Part shown: positions 26,819 to 35,496 of the stretch, one piece after another
Layout: each line of letters opens with the position of its first letter
Position numbering within the stretch: the first letter of the stretch is position 1
Assembly: GCA_025997215.1 (NCBI GenBank)
Contig: BNUH01000011.1
Coordinates: 1 to 58,018, forward strand
Direction: 5' to 3'
DNA length: 58,018 nt
Source: Clostridia bacterium
GTDB lineage: Bacteria; Bacillota_A; Clostridia; Christensenellales; Aristaeellaceae
Notes under the pieces: model-generated
Seen by the model: the letters and a program-made list of their open reading frames with translations, nothing else
Told to the model about the DNA's origin: nothing
Databases searched by the model: none
Made by a program: the position numbers and the translations under genes

Positions 26819-27134
26819 CTCTTATTCATTTCAGTCCTGTTCGTTCCTGTTCATACCTGTTCTGCCATTCAGTGTCATCCAGCGAATTGGCAGCTCTATA
26901 GATAAGACGAACCGGAATGCGCGGGTATTGCCAAAAAAGTGTACGAGACGAAAAATTATTTTATCACTGCTATAAGTGGTTTTATTTTCCATATCTGTCA
27001 CTTATTGGCAGCTTCCGCCGTGATAGCACTGCGGGACAGGCGATATCGCCTGTCCCTGCTTGCGGTGCTAGTGTGGATTACGGTGGAAATTGGGTCCGGC
27101 GAATCCAGTTCAATCAAACCATCGTCGATACTAT
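26819..27134. other. Intergenic region with phased repeats and a large palindrome
   Basis: 316 bases without a credible gene. It holds three copies of CCTGTTC at exact 10-bp spacing (26836, 26846, 26856) in the leader of the 25013 gene, and a perfect 24-base palindrome of GGGACAGGCGAT followed by its complement (27033-27056), enclosed by AGCAC/GTGCT (27026-27069). The latter can act as a rho-independent-like hairpin for the upstream gene at 27135, although no T-run is present. Confidence 0.6.
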
Positions 27135-30035
27135 TTAGTACGGCTGCTGGTTGTAGGCGTACATGACCTCCTGCTGATGCTCCGAGGTGCCCGTGCCGTT
27201 CGGATTGGTATGGGTGGAGCTGTCCTTAAAGTGCAGGCACAGTACGCCCGGGAAGTTGTTGCCCGGTATGGTATCGCTGGAGGCATCGTGGCCTTCGGCG
27301 TAACACGACCCGGCGAACGTGTGGCCGCCAACCTTCACCCATACCGGCATGCGGTAGCGGGTTTGATCCGTTCCATAATAGGCCTTGATCTGGTTGATCT
27401 TCGCGGTGTCGTTGGCGGTCTCGGGTTCGCAGTCGGCGTGGTTGGAACCCCAGCGGTACTTCACGCGGAAGGATATGCCCGAGTCGACGCTGACCACGAC
27501 TATGCCATTGGGATTGGCCTCGAGAATCGCCTTGATATTCCCGGTGGTCCAGCTGTTTAATTCGACAGATTTCGGCGGGACGTAGCTGTCTCCGGTGCTG
27601 GTGCTGCCGGAACTGGATCCGCTGTTCGAGCCGCTTGAGTTATTCGAAGAACTGCCCGAGTACAGCGCCGCTAACGTGGCCGATCCAGCCACGCCGTCTA
27701 CCGTCAATCCCCTGGCTTGCTGGAACGATCTCACCGCCATGAATGTCGCCGCGTCATATGTTCCGGACGTAAAATTGCTGCCCAGATAACCCTGAGCAAC
27801 CAAGTAGGATTGCAGTGTGGCGACGGAGGTGCCTGTCGTTCCCAGCTTCAGTGTGACAGAGGTGTCGGGTGTTGTGGGAGTATTAGAAGAAGGAGGAGGA
27901 GCGGTAGCCGCTCCTCCGCTTGACGCATATTGCTGTGCTTCAGTTGGTGTCAATTGTCTTAGCAAGTCGCCTCTGACGTAACCGCTCTTGTTGGTCAGGA
28001 GCGTCGTCACCTGGTACCATGTATTGCCGTCGGTGCCAGTGCCGCTGCCGACAACCCTCACGATCTCGCCCCGGGTCAGCTTGGCCACAATCCCGAAGGA
28101 GGTACCCATTCCAGTGCGCATATTCGTGCCGCTGTTGGTGATGGCCATCAGGCTGCCCGTATAGTTGCCGCCGGGTGCGGGGGTATTGGGCGTCACCGAG
28201 GTCGATCCTCCGGGGTAGATTAGAGTGCACAGATCGCTGCGAATCCAGCCTGTCTTGCTGTAGTAGGTCACCTGATACCATACGTAGCCGTCGGCTCCGG
28301 TCACTTGGCTTAGGTATTGGGCGATGCTGTTCGGTGGGATGCTGACCAGCATTGACGCAGAAGTCGAAGGCCCGGTCCGCAGCGCTACGTGTGAGATGCC
28401 CATCTGTACCTGGTATGGCTTAATGGGAGCGGGGGTAGGTACGGCGGTCGGAACCGGGGTGGGCTGCCACAGACTGCCCCAGCCTTGGGAACTGGCGTTG
28501 GCAAGCTCGGTGTTGGTGGGGTAACGGGTATAACCCTTCTCAACATAACCGTAGTAGGTGACGTATCTGGCATTATTGGTAGGAGTTACGCCTAACGTCG
28601 GCGTGGGTGCGACTTTGGGTGGGTCTTCCCACACTTTGAACTGGACATAGTAGATATAGTCGTGAGTGGTATCACTTAGGTAAGCCTTCTCGATTTTTAG
28701 GATCGTGCCTGCACTCGCTATTGTTGCCAGACGGTATGAAGGATCTGGATTCCAGTCGAAGTTGCCATTGCTCTTGTCCGACAAAGCGGCCGCCCGATAG
28801 ATGGGCACACCACCACTAACCGTGATCAGATATCCATCCGGGCTGTAGGCGGCTTCGCGCGTCGGACTGGGCGAAGGCGTCACCGCTCCGGCCATAACCA
28901 GCTGATCCCATGTGGGATTATCCAGTACCCACGCGCGCTGCACATAACCTACCTGGTCATTGCCAGCCGTGCTGTATATAACCTGATACCATACGATATT
29001 CTTATCGTCGGTGTATGTGCTCACGGGCCTTAGCGCAACCCCTGCCGGCAGCCATACCAACACGGTGGAACTATCCGGGGCTTTCATCATCGAGGTGCTC
29101 GAATATGTGATGACGAAATCCGTATACCCCGCGTTCGGTTTGGGCGTTGGCGTAATGGTGGGGATAGCGGTCGACGTCACACCACCGCCGCTGATGACGG
29201 TCAGGTAATCCGAGCGCATATAGCCATTCTTGTTGCCCCAGCTGACATAGCGCCAGGTATAACCGTCGGCACCGATGACGCTCTGTATCTCCACGACGAC
29301 CTCTCCGGCTTTCACCTGCGCGACTACGCTGGCGGATGTCGAAGGAGCGCTGCGCATATTGACGTAACGTGTCGCGGTTACAACGTACCTATAACCTGCG
29401 GTTGCCGTCGAACCGTTGCCGGGCGCTGACGGCGATCCATCCGAGCCGCCCGTAATCGGCGCGGTATATCCCGTCAGATCCGCGGCCAGCACGTAACCCT
29501 TATACCCGCCGATCTCCACGTAATACCATGTCGCGCCGTCCAGACCTGAGGATTTGCCGATCTGGGTGAGGACTGTGTTGAAAGGCACCTTGACCACGAT
29601 ATCGCCGTCGTCCAGCGGCATCGAGCGCAGGGTCGCGCCGTTCTTGTTGGAGACTACATGCTTGGTGGCAGTAGCCCCCGATGGTACGGGCGTGGGCGTA
29701 GCGCGAGGATCCCCGCTCATGATATTGCCGCTGGGGATGTAACCCGATTCGCCCGTGGCTACGACCGTGATGAAGTGCCACATTCCGCCGTCCGCGCCGG
29801 TGCCGTAGCCTAGCAGCGTGACAGCCTGGCCGATCAGCAGCTGATCGGATGTAGAGGATGTCGAATCGGGTTTGGCGTACAGATACACGGTATCCGCGAT
29901 ATAGTACGTCCCCGTCGAACTCGCCAGCGCGTTCGCCGCGACCAGGCACACTAGCAGCGCGATTAGCGCGGCGCATAAGCAGTGCCTTGTGAAATGACCC
30001 GTTGCGCGGTCACTTTTGAGACCCGTTTTCAGCAT
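27135..30035 (-). CDS. Large secreted multi-SH3 protein with peptidoglycan-binding and C-terminal wall domain
   Basis: Exported protein of 966 residues, start at MLKTGLKS after AGGAGGAGAAGGAC. After a signal sequence (CLCAALIALLVCLVAANALA) come six or seven bacterial SH3-like repeats, e.g. RYVNMRSAPSTSASVVAQV and HVALRTGPSTSASMLVSI, separated by Thr/Pro-rich linkers. A PG_binding_1 domain (SVATLQSYLVAQGYLG) sits at ~740-800, then a Ser-rich linker. The final ~140 residues (VELNSWTTGNIKAI, FRVKYRWGSNHADCEP, NFPGVLCLHF, EHQQ) form a domain that recurs in Firmicute wall proteins with conserved SNHAD.EP and H-F residues; its activity is not known to me. It likely decorates or remodels peptidoglycan. 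Confidence 0.85.
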   Translation of the reverse strand: MLKTGLKSDRATGHFTRHCLCAALIALLVCLVAANALASSTGTYYIADTVYLYAKPDSTSSTSDQLLIGQAVTLLGYGTGADGGMWHFITVVATGESGYIPSGNIMSGDPRATPTPVPSGATATKHVVSNKNGATLRSMPLDDGDIVVKVPFNTVLTQIGKSSGLDGATWYYVEIGGYKGYVLAADLTGYTAPITGGSDGSPSAPGNGSTATAGYRYVVTATRYVNMRSAPSTSASVVAQVKAGEVVVEIQSVIGADGYTWRYVSWGNKNGYMRSDYLTVISGGGVTSTAIPTITPTPKPNAGYTDFVITYSSTSMMKAPDSSTVLVWLPAGVALRPVSTYTDDKNIVWYQVIYSTAGNDQVGYVQRAWVLDNPTWDQLVMAGAVTPSPSPTREAAYSPDGYLITVSGGVPIYRAAALSDKSNGNFDWNPDPSYRLATIASAGTILKIEKAYLSDTTHDYIYYVQFKVWEDPPKVAPTPTLGVTPTNNARYVTYYGYVEKGYTRYPTNTELANASSQGWGSLWQPTPVPTAVPTPAPIKPYQVQMGISHVALRTGPSTSASMLVSIPPNSIAQYLSQVTGADGYVWYQVTYYSKTGWIRSDLCTLIYPGGSTSVTPNTPAPGGNYTGSLMAITNSGTNMRTGMGTSFGIVAKLTRGEIVRVVGSGTGTDGNTWYQVTTLLTNKSGYVRGDLLRQLTPTEAQQYASSGGAATAPPPSSNTPTTPDTSVTLKLGTTGTSVATLQSYLVAQGYLGSNFTSGTYDAATFMAVRSFQQARGLTVDGVAGSATLAALYSGSSSNNSSGSNSGSSSGSTSTGDSYVPPKSVELNSWTTGNIKAILEANPNGIVVVSVDSGISFRVKYRWGSNHADCEPETANDTAKINQIKAYYGTDQTRYRMPVWVKVGGHTFAGSCYAEGHDASSDTIPGNNFPGVLCLHFKDSSTHTNPNGTGTSEHQQEVMYAYNQQPY

Positions 30036-30110
30036 GTCCTTCTCCTCCTGCCGCTCGATCATCAGCGTCCGGCCCTGATTTAGTCGGACTGTTGATACCG
30101 CTCCTAGCCC

Positions 30111-30126
30111 ACGGGCCTATGCCCGC
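30111..30126 (-). repeat. Small hairpin in the leader of the multi-SH3 gene
   Basis: CGGGC-ATAG-GCCCG read on the minus strand in the ~100-base leader between the promoter and the start of the multi-SH3 gene. It may stabilise or regulate the message. Confidence 0.35.
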
Positions 30127-30141
30127 TTTCTGCTTAGCGTT

Positions 30142-30170
30142 AGTATATTACAGAACTATGAACTTGTCAA
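30142..30170 (-). promoter_or_regulatory. Strong sigma-A promoter of the multi-SH3 protein gene
   Basis: On the minus strand TTGACA (30170-30165), 17 bases and TATACT (30147-30142): a perfect -35, a five-of-six -10 and optimal spacing. Confidence 0.8.
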
Positions 30171-30288
30171 GCGGTTTTCGTAACAATATTCCGGCAGAGG
30201 AAGATTTTTTTGTCATAGGTGGGTTGGAGGATGGGGCGTGGGTGTATTATGTGAGGGGATTCGCGTTATTCTCCCAAAAATAAAAAAG

Positions 30289-30371
30289 TGGTGCAGCCGA
30301 CGAGATTTGAACTCGTACCCTCTCGGACACGCACCTCAAACGTGCGCGTATGCCAATTCCGCCACGGCTGC
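30289..30371 (-). tRNA. tRNA-Leu (anticodon GAG)
   Basis: Acceptor stem GCAGCCG/CGGCTGC with discriminator A and encoded CCA. The anticodon arm is CACGT-TTGAGGT-GCGTG, anticodon GAG, and a long variable arm (TGTCCGAGAGGG) marks a class II tRNA. The T-arm GAG-TTCAAATC-TC-like loop is present. It is read from a perfect promoter. Confidence 0.93.
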
Positions 30372-30382
30372 ACAGCATGATG

Positions 30383-30411
30383 ATTATACCCAGAATTTAC
30401 GCGCTTGTCAA
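30383..30411 (-). promoter_or_regulatory. Consensus sigma-A promoter of tRNA-Leu(GAG)
   Basis: On the minus strand TTGACA (30411-30406), 17 bases, TATAAT (30388-30383): perfect match. Its -35 lies in CTTGTCAAG, which also contains the -35 of the divergent recX promoter. Confidence 0.88.
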
Positions 30412-30434
30412 GCGTGTGGTGATAATGATATGAT
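30405..30434 (+). promoter_or_regulatory. Probable recX promoter
   Basis: TTGTCA (30405-30410), 18 bases, TATGAT (30429-30434). The expected start point near 30441 lies at the first ATG of the open frame, which argues that recX translation starts further down. Confidence 0.55.
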
Positions 30435-30439
30435 TAAGA

Positions 30440-31057
30440 ATGATACGAATTATCCGTCAAGGAGTGACCGCTATCCACAAGACTGAAGTGGGGACGAGCG
30501 AGGAGCGCGCGAAGGCTATGCAAACCGCGCTGGGGTTCCTGCGCGAACGCGCGCGAACCGAGCATGAGATTCGCGAAAAGCTGACGAAAAAGGAATTCGA
30601 CGAGGATATCATATCCTATGTTGTAGGGCGGCTGCGCGCGCTTGGGGTGCTGGACGACACGCGATTCGCAAAGGAATGGGTTCAAGCGCGGGTGAAGAAG
30701 GCGCTGGGCGCGCGGCGCATCCGACAGGAGTTGCGGCGGAAGGGGTTATCCGACGCGGATATTGCAGAAGCGTTGGCGTTGATCACGGAGGATGAGGATA
30801 GCGATGATTCAGATTCTATAAGCAATATTTCACGAAACAGTGCGGCGGTATTCGCCAGACGCGCTGTTAGGCGGTTGGACGGGCAGCCAGATGCAGTTGT
30901 AATGCGCAAGATTACGCAGGCGTTGGTGAGACGCGGCTATAGCTGGCAGGATGCGCGGGGCGCTGCGTTGAGCGCGATGGAGGCGGAAGGCGCTAGCGGC
31001 GACGGGATGGACGGAAATTATATAGTAGAATCTGGCGATGATTTTGACGATGAATAA
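30440..31057 (+). CDS. recX: RecA regulatory protein RecX
   Basis: Modulates RecA filaments. The repeats ALGFLRERARTEHEIREKLTKKEF and ARRIRQELRRKGLSDADIAEAL are the three-helix RecX units; GVLDDTRFAKEWVQAR is a family hallmark, and a third unit (VMRKITQALVRRGYSWQDA) ends the fold before an acidic tail. The start is uncertain. The ATG at 30440 has no ribosome site and coincides with the predicted transcription start. A strong AAGGAG at 30459-30464 is correctly spaced only to an in-frame ATC at 30473; the next in-frame GTG is at 30488 and ATG at 30518. The conserved part begins near 30515. Confidence 0.88.
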   Translation: MIRIIRQGVTAIHKTEVGTSEERAKAMQTALGFLRERARTEHEIREKLTKKEFDEDIISYVVGRLRALGVLDDTRFAKEWVQARVKKALGARRIRQELRRKGLSDADIAEALALITEDEDSDDSDSISNISRNSAAVFARRAVRRLDGQPDAVVMRKITQALVRRGYSWQDARGAALSAMEAEGASGDGMDGNYIVESGDDFDDE

Positions 31058-31141
31058 TACGGCGGTATGCAATGCGTTCGCGTCCAGAAACGTTTATTAG
31101 TTAGAAGAACTTACGCAAAATTTGAGGGAGGCATAGTCCCT

Positions 31142-31915
31142 ATGAGATGGATTCGCGCGAATTGGATTCGAGTTTTGGCGATGGTGATCGTGGCCGCGAT
31201 GGGTTTGGCGATGCTGTCCGGGTGCACGTTCAAAGCGCCGTGGGCTAACCAGACAACCGGGGAAGAGGACGGCAGTACATCCGACCAGACAGATGTGCCG
31301 CTGCCCACGCCTAATAATGCGCCAACGCCTACACCGAGGTTTACGCCGGAGCCGACGATAACGCCACGGCCCATCGACATGGCGGTCGAGACGGCCGCGC
31401 CTGGCGCGACGCCGATGCTGATCGAGCCAGTCGACAAGCCGAAGTACACGTTTGTGTATACGGAATACGTTTCGACTTCGTTGGGGCTGACGTTCAACGT
31501 GCCGGAAGGCTGGATTGAGACGGCGCTGGCGGATGATACGGTGCAGTTCACGGAGCCGCAGGGGTCGGCGCTGGAGGGTTATCCGGCATCGCTGATAGTT
31601 AAGTGCGTGCATAACGCGTCGAATCAGACGAGCACCGACGCAATAGACGCGCTGAATGGGATGGTCGAATCGCTGAAGCTGAATTGGCCGAACATCGAGA
31701 TGAGCCAGCGCGATAACACTAATAAGATTCTGGGGGAGCCGGGGTATTATTACAACTTCCGCATTGCGCAGGAGAATGCTAAACCGATTCGGGGTAGAGT
31801 GATTGTGGCCGCGGTGAATCGGCTGTTGATTTCGATTCAGTTGCTTTCTACGGCGACATTTTCGTCGGATTACATGGATATTGTGCGCGAGGTTCGGACG
31901 ACGATTAAGCAGTAG
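31142..31915 (+). CDS. Lipoprotein with Pro/Thr linker and PsbP-like C-terminal domain
   Basis: Exported lipoprotein of 257 residues, start at MRWIRANW after GGGAGG. The signal ends in the lipobox LSGC (LAMVIVAAMGLAMLSGC overall), so Cys-26 or thereabouts would be lipidated. A linker rich in Pro and Thr (TPTPRFTPEPTITPRP) leads to a domain of ~150 residues (LGLTFNVPEGWIETALADDT, later PGYYYNFRIAQ) that resembles PsbP/DUF1795-like folds found in Clostridial lipoproteins. Its role is unknown. A probable terminator follows the gene. Confidence 0.8.
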   Translation: MRWIRANWIRVLAMVIVAAMGLAMLSGCTFKAPWANQTTGEEDGSTSDQTDVPLPTPNNAPTPTPRFTPEPTITPRPIDMAVETAAPGATPMLIEPVDKPKYTFVYTEYVSTSLGLTFNVPEGWIETALADDTVQFTEPQGSALEGYPASLIVKCVHNASNQTSTDAIDALNGMVESLKLNWPNIEMSQRDNTNKILGEPGYYYNFRIAQENAKPIRGRVIVAAVNRLLISIQLLSTATFSSDYMDIVREVRTTIKQ

Positions 31916-31976
31916 AGGAAACGTTTCGCTCCGGTTACAGCTAGTTGAAAAACCCCTTGATTCCCCTCACAAAACC

Positions 31977-32002
31977 AGGAACCCAGCAATTGCTCGGTTC
32001 CT
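31977..32002 (+). terminator. Terminator-like hairpin after the lipoprotein gene
   Basis: AGGAACC (31977-31983) pairs with GGTTCCT (31996-32002), enclosing GCAATTGC, followed by TCTTTC. It may also end tRNA-Leu(TAA) transcription from the other strand. Confidence 0.5.
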
Positions 32003-32009
32003 TCTTTCG

Positions 32010-32093
32010 TGCCGAAGGCGGGACTCGAACCCGCACGCCCGTAATGGACAAAAGATTTTAAGTCTCTGGCGTCTGCCATTCCGCCACTTCGGC
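32010..32093 (-). tRNA. tRNA-Leu (anticodon TAA)
   Basis: Acceptor GCCGAAG/CTTCGGC, discriminator A, no encoded CCA. The anticodon arm AGAGA-CTTAAAA-TCTTT gives anticodon TAA, and the long variable arm and GCGGGTTCGAGTCCCGC T-arm are clear. The lack of encoded CCA contrasts with the other two tRNAs in the window. Confidence 0.95.
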
Positions 32094-32107
32094 ATTTCCC
32101 GGGTGTT

Positions 32108-32136
32108 ATTGTAATGCCAAATCCACAAAATGTCAA
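32108..32136 (-). promoter_or_regulatory. Sigma-A promoter of tRNA-Leu(TAA)
   Basis: On the minus strand TTGACA (32136-32131), 17 bases, TACAAT (32113-32108), 15 bases before the mature tRNA. Confidence 0.85.
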
Positions 32137-32260
32137 CCAGATCTCTTAAGCCATGCTCTCTTACACCCACCACGGTCGCGCGGCATCTTTTCCGCGCCAT
32201 TCTTTTGTATAAACCTTTATGTAAAACTTTATTAACATTATGAACGAATTAGTATAACGC

Positions 32261-34564
32261 TTATTCGGTAAACACCTCCGAGTGCAGCCGCGCGCACAGC
32301 ACGGTCATGTCGTCCGCAGCTACGTTGCCCGTGCGCTCCAGCGAGATACGAAGCAGCTCGTTCGCGAATACCGACGGCTCCGCCGACAAGCGCGCCATGA
32401 CCGACAGCATCGCGTCCTCCTGCTCGAAGCTGTCCACTATCCCGTCGCTGACCATCACCAACAGATCGCCCGCCGTCAGCCGCATCTTGAAACTTTTGGG
32501 CGTGACATCCTCCAGAATGCCCATCGGCAGCGTACCGCCGGCGAGCTTGCGGCATTTGTCCTGACGGATCAGGAACGACGCGCACGCGCCCATCTTTTCG
32601 AACCATGCCTCGCCCGACTTCAAATCCAACAGGCACAGGTCGAGTGTGGCGTAACGCTCCTGGCTATGCGTGGTTCGCACAAGATCGTTCACCACGGATA
32701 ACAGTTCCTTGCGCCCATACCCTGCCTGGAAGCCTTCCGCCAGCAGGCTGAGCACGGTCTGACTCTCGCGCGCAGCGCCCGACCCGTGTCCCATGCCGTC
32801 CGACAGCGCGAGCAGGTATCGCGCGCGCGGCAATGGATGAGTGCGCCATCCGTCGCCATTCTCCAGCTGCCCTTGCGCGGGGCACGTTGCGACACCTACC
32901 GCGACTGACAGCCCGGGGCGTTGGGATATGTGGATCAACCCATCCCACAGCGGTTCGGCGGTGAGCGGCATCGCCAGCGCGCGGGAGAGTGAGGTCAGCG
33001 GCGGTTCGCCAAGATCCGTCTTTTCGGGCGGAATCAACACGATCTGCAGCAGATCGTCCAGTCTGTACGGCATGGCGGTACACACGCGCCAGCGGGTTTT
33101 TGACAACGCCCGGGATATGGCGAGACGTTCCGAAGGCGCGGCGGTTGCGGCCTGTGCGAGCAGTGCGGATAGCTGGTTCAGGAGTGCAACCTGGCCTTGC
33201 AGCTGGGTTTTAGCTAAACGGCTGGCTTGCATCTGCGCCGCCTCGAAGGAGCTGAGGCGATTCTGCGCGCGGTTAACCTGCTGGACCGTTTCGGCCAGCA
33301 TGTCGGATCGCTGGCATCCGCGAGACTTGGCCAGGTATTCCAGCTCGCGAGGCTGCATGGATTCGTCACGAGCCGCAGTCAGCAGGTCGCTTAGCGTCAG
33401 CGTGGTCTCCTCGAACCGTTCATTCCAGCAGACCGAACGCTGGACGCAGCTCTCGCAGAGCACCGCCGCCAGCTGTTCGATCTCGCCATCCTCGGTCAAG
33501 TCGGGGTGCGGTATCGACTGAACCATGGACGCGATCGCGTTTGCGCTGGTTTGAATCCATTGGATTGCCACGCCGCTGGGCGTGGTCTGGGTCATTGTCT
33601 CGCGTTCTAACGCTGAACGCGTTTGAATCCACACCGACGCCGGCATCAGCATGAACATCACGGCGCCCGCCAACACATGCGGGAATGAGAATAGCGTCTC
33701 CCTCGCTGAATTGATGGTCAGCGTCACCAGCGCATTCGCGGCGAGCGCGGCCAGAGCGAGCCACACGCGCTTCGTATCATGTAACAGTGATGCAACCATA
33801 CCGATCATCGCCAATGAAATCATTGAGAATGGCGACAGCCCGCCCAGTGTCAGTGCCGCGCCCAGCGCTATCCCCGTGACTATCGCGTTGCCCGCGTCCG
33901 CCGTCCACGCCAGCCCCAGCACGCAGAACACCGCCAGCATTCCACCCACGTGGAAGCTGCCTATCGTAACCGCTGCGCCGCCCAGACACATCGCGGACAG
34001 CGCGATAAGGCAGCAAAGCCGATCGTCCGTTTCCAGGTATGCGCGCTGCTTGAACGAGGCGACGACTCGGTCGAATACCGGAGTCATTATCGCCGCCGCA
34101 GCCGCTGCGGTCAGGCAAGAGAGGACGTACGATTGATTGCGCCAGAGGAATGGCGTGGGTATCAGCATGAACAGCCCGGCCATCATCGCCATAGCCCACG
34201 GCGCTGGCATGGCTATATGAGGCTGAACGCCTTTGGTCAATAGGAGGAGTGCGCACGCGGCCAGCTGCCAGCCGTTCATCCAGGTGATGGGTTCCCATCC
34301 TACCACCAATCCTAGTATGATGCCGACGAGCGTGCCCACGGGCCAGCGATCCCACAGCAGCCGCGCGGCCATCCACGCCGCTGCAAATGGCGCGCCGCCT
34401 TGAAAGAACGACGCCTGGGAGAGCAGGAACCCCGCGCACAGATCAACCGTCAGCGTGATCACACGTCCGGTATGCACGCCCGACAGCGGCGAGCGCTCCA
34501 GCCATCGGCTCTTTTGCCCCCGCGCTAGGGTCTTGTCCCTCAGGTCAGCGATCCATTCCGCCAT
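32261..34564 (-). CDS. spoIIE: Stage II sporulation protein E (SpoIIE), membrane PP2C phosphatase
   Basis: Dephosphorylates SpoIIAA to activate sigma F in the forespore and acts at the polar septum. Of 767 residues, about 1-310 form a multi-pass membrane domain (around ten segments, e.g. WLALAALAANALVTLTI). A central region has the conserved cysteines LCESCVQRSVCW and a long helix (VNRAQNRLSSFEAAQ). The C-terminal PP2C-type phosphatase shows LALSDGMGHGSGA, LDLCLLDLKSGEAWFEKMGA, LVMVSDGIVDSFE and AADDMTVLCARL. Length is a little below the ~827 of Bacillus. Upstream are Spo0A boxes and a long-spaced promoter. No other early sporulation gene is adjacent. Confidence 0.95.
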   Translation of the reverse strand: MAEWIADLRDKTLARGQKSRWLERSPLSGVHTGRVITLTVDLCAGFLLSQASFFQGGAPFAAAWMAARLLWDRWPVGTLVGIILGLVVGWEPITWMNGWQLAACALLLLTKGVQPHIAMPAPWAMAMMAGLFMLIPTPFLWRNQSYVLSCLTAAAAAAIMTPVFDRVVASFKQRAYLETDDRLCCLIALSAMCLGGAAVTIGSFHVGGMLAVFCVLGLAWTADAGNAIVTGIALGAALTLGGLSPFSMISLAMIGMVASLLHDTKRVWLALAALAANALVTLTINSARETLFSFPHVLAGAVMFMLMPASVWIQTRSALERETMTQTTPSGVAIQWIQTSANAIASMVQSIPHPDLTEDGEIEQLAAVLCESCVQRSVCWNERFEETTLTLSDLLTAARDESMQPRELEYLAKSRGCQRSDMLAETVQQVNRAQNRLSSFEAAQMQASRLAKTQLQGQVALLNQLSALLAQAATAAPSERLAISRALSKTRWRVCTAMPYRLDDLLQIVLIPPEKTDLGEPPLTSLSRALAMPLTAEPLWDGLIHISQRPGLSVAVGVATCPAQGQLENGDGWRTHPLPRARYLLALSDGMGHGSGAARESQTVLSLLAEGFQAGYGRKELLSVVNDLVRTTHSQERYATLDLCLLDLKSGEAWFEKMGACASFLIRQDKCRKLAGGTLPMGILEDVTPKSFKMRLTAGDLLVMVSDGIVDSFEQEDAMLSVMARLSAEPSVFANELLRISLERTGNVAADDMTVLCARLHSEVFTE

Positions 34565-34604
34565 TCAGTCCCCCGCCCTTATAACCTACGCAACGCTTGC
34601 TGTA

Positions 34605-34670
34605 ATTATAAGGGTAGTATATATGGCTGGCTTGTCGAATGGCGGCGCGGATCGTGTCGGACGTTCGACA
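34605..34670 (-). promoter_or_regulatory. Spo0A-type promoter region of spoIIE
   Basis: Two perfect Spo0A boxes flank the region: TGTCGAA (34633-34639, + strand) and TTCGACA (34664-34670, its complement), with a one-mismatch TGTCGGA at 34655-34661. The nearer box contains TCGACA, which lies 22 bases from TATAAT (34610-34605, minus). This long spacing with a 0A box over the -35 is what is known for Spo0A-activated sigma-A promoters such as spoIIG and spoIIE of Bacillus. Confidence 0.75.
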
Positions 34671-34671
34671 T

Positions 34672-35427
34672 TTACCGCCACTGACCGAGCAAGGTATTCA
34701 TCCAATCATAAACGTCCATGTCGTATACCGAGCGCAGTGCGTCGCGCGTCAATACCTCTTGAACCGAACCATATCCGACCGTCCGTCCACGGTTCAGCAT
34801 CAGCGCCTCCGTGCCATACGCCTTAGCGAGGCTGAGATCGTGCACGACGGATAACACCGCGCGGCCTGGCTCATCCAGCCATTGCCGGATTAGTTCAAAT
34901 GTCTGTTTTTGGTAAACCAAGTCGAGATGGTTGGAAGGCTCATCCAGAAGCAGTATCTTCGGATTCTGCGCCCATAGTTGAGCTAAGAATACCCGCTGCA
35001 GCTCGCCGCCCGACAGTGTCAGCACGGATTGGTGGCGCATGTTCAGCATCCCCGTGCGCTTCAGGGCATACTCTACCATCTCCGTATCATCCTTGTGCGA
35101 CGATGGGATCAAGCCCGTGGCGTAGGCGTAACGCCCCAGTCGCGCTACCTCCTCCACGGTGAACGAGTAACCCACCGCATGCCGCTGCGCGAGCACGCCC
35201 ATCTTCCGTGCCAGCATCCCCGGCTGCATACCCTTCGCGTTTAGCCCATCCAGCGTCACCGAACCGCCGTAAGGTATCCCTTGCGACAGCGCGCTGATCA
35301 GCGTGGATTTACCCGCGCCGTTCGGCCCGACAACCATCAGCCACTGGCCTTCTTTGAGCGTGAAGCCTACATCATCTAGAACAGTATGGTTTCCATAACG
35401 AACGGTAAGCCCGCGTGCTTCAAGCAT
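34672..35427 (-). CDS. ABC transporter ATP-binding protein, iron-siderophore/cobalamin type
   Basis: Importer ATPase of 251 residues, start at MLEARGLTV after AAGGATATAATT. Walker A is VGPNGAGKSTLI, the Q-loop in VLAQRHAVGYSFTVEEVARLGRY (in two parts VLAQRH and FTVEEVARLGRY), signature LSGGELQRV, Walker B ILLLDEPSNHLDL and the H-loop VVHDLSLA. The VGYSFTV-VxLGRY pattern matches the FecE/BtuD group for siderophores, heme or B12. No permease or binding protein lies nearby, so partners must be encoded elsewhere. A perfect Spo0A box (35467-35473) lies 40 bases upstream of the start. Confidence 0.85.
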   Translation of the reverse strand: MLEARGLTVRYGNHTVLDDVGFTLKEGQWLMVVGPNGAGKSTLISALSQGIPYGGSVTLDGLNAKGMQPGMLARKMGVLAQRHAVGYSFTVEEVARLGRYAYATGLIPSSHKDDTEMVEYALKRTGMLNMRHQSVLTLSGGELQRVFLAQLWAQNPKILLLDEPSNHLDLVYQKQTFELIRQWLDEPGRAVLSVVHDLSLAKAYGTEALMLNRGRTVGYGSVQEVLTRDALRSVYDMDVYDWMNTLLGQWR

Positions 35428-35496
35428 AATTATATCCTTAATCATTATGAAAATATTGTTTCTGCCTGTCGAAAATTATACACATAACGCGCACAC

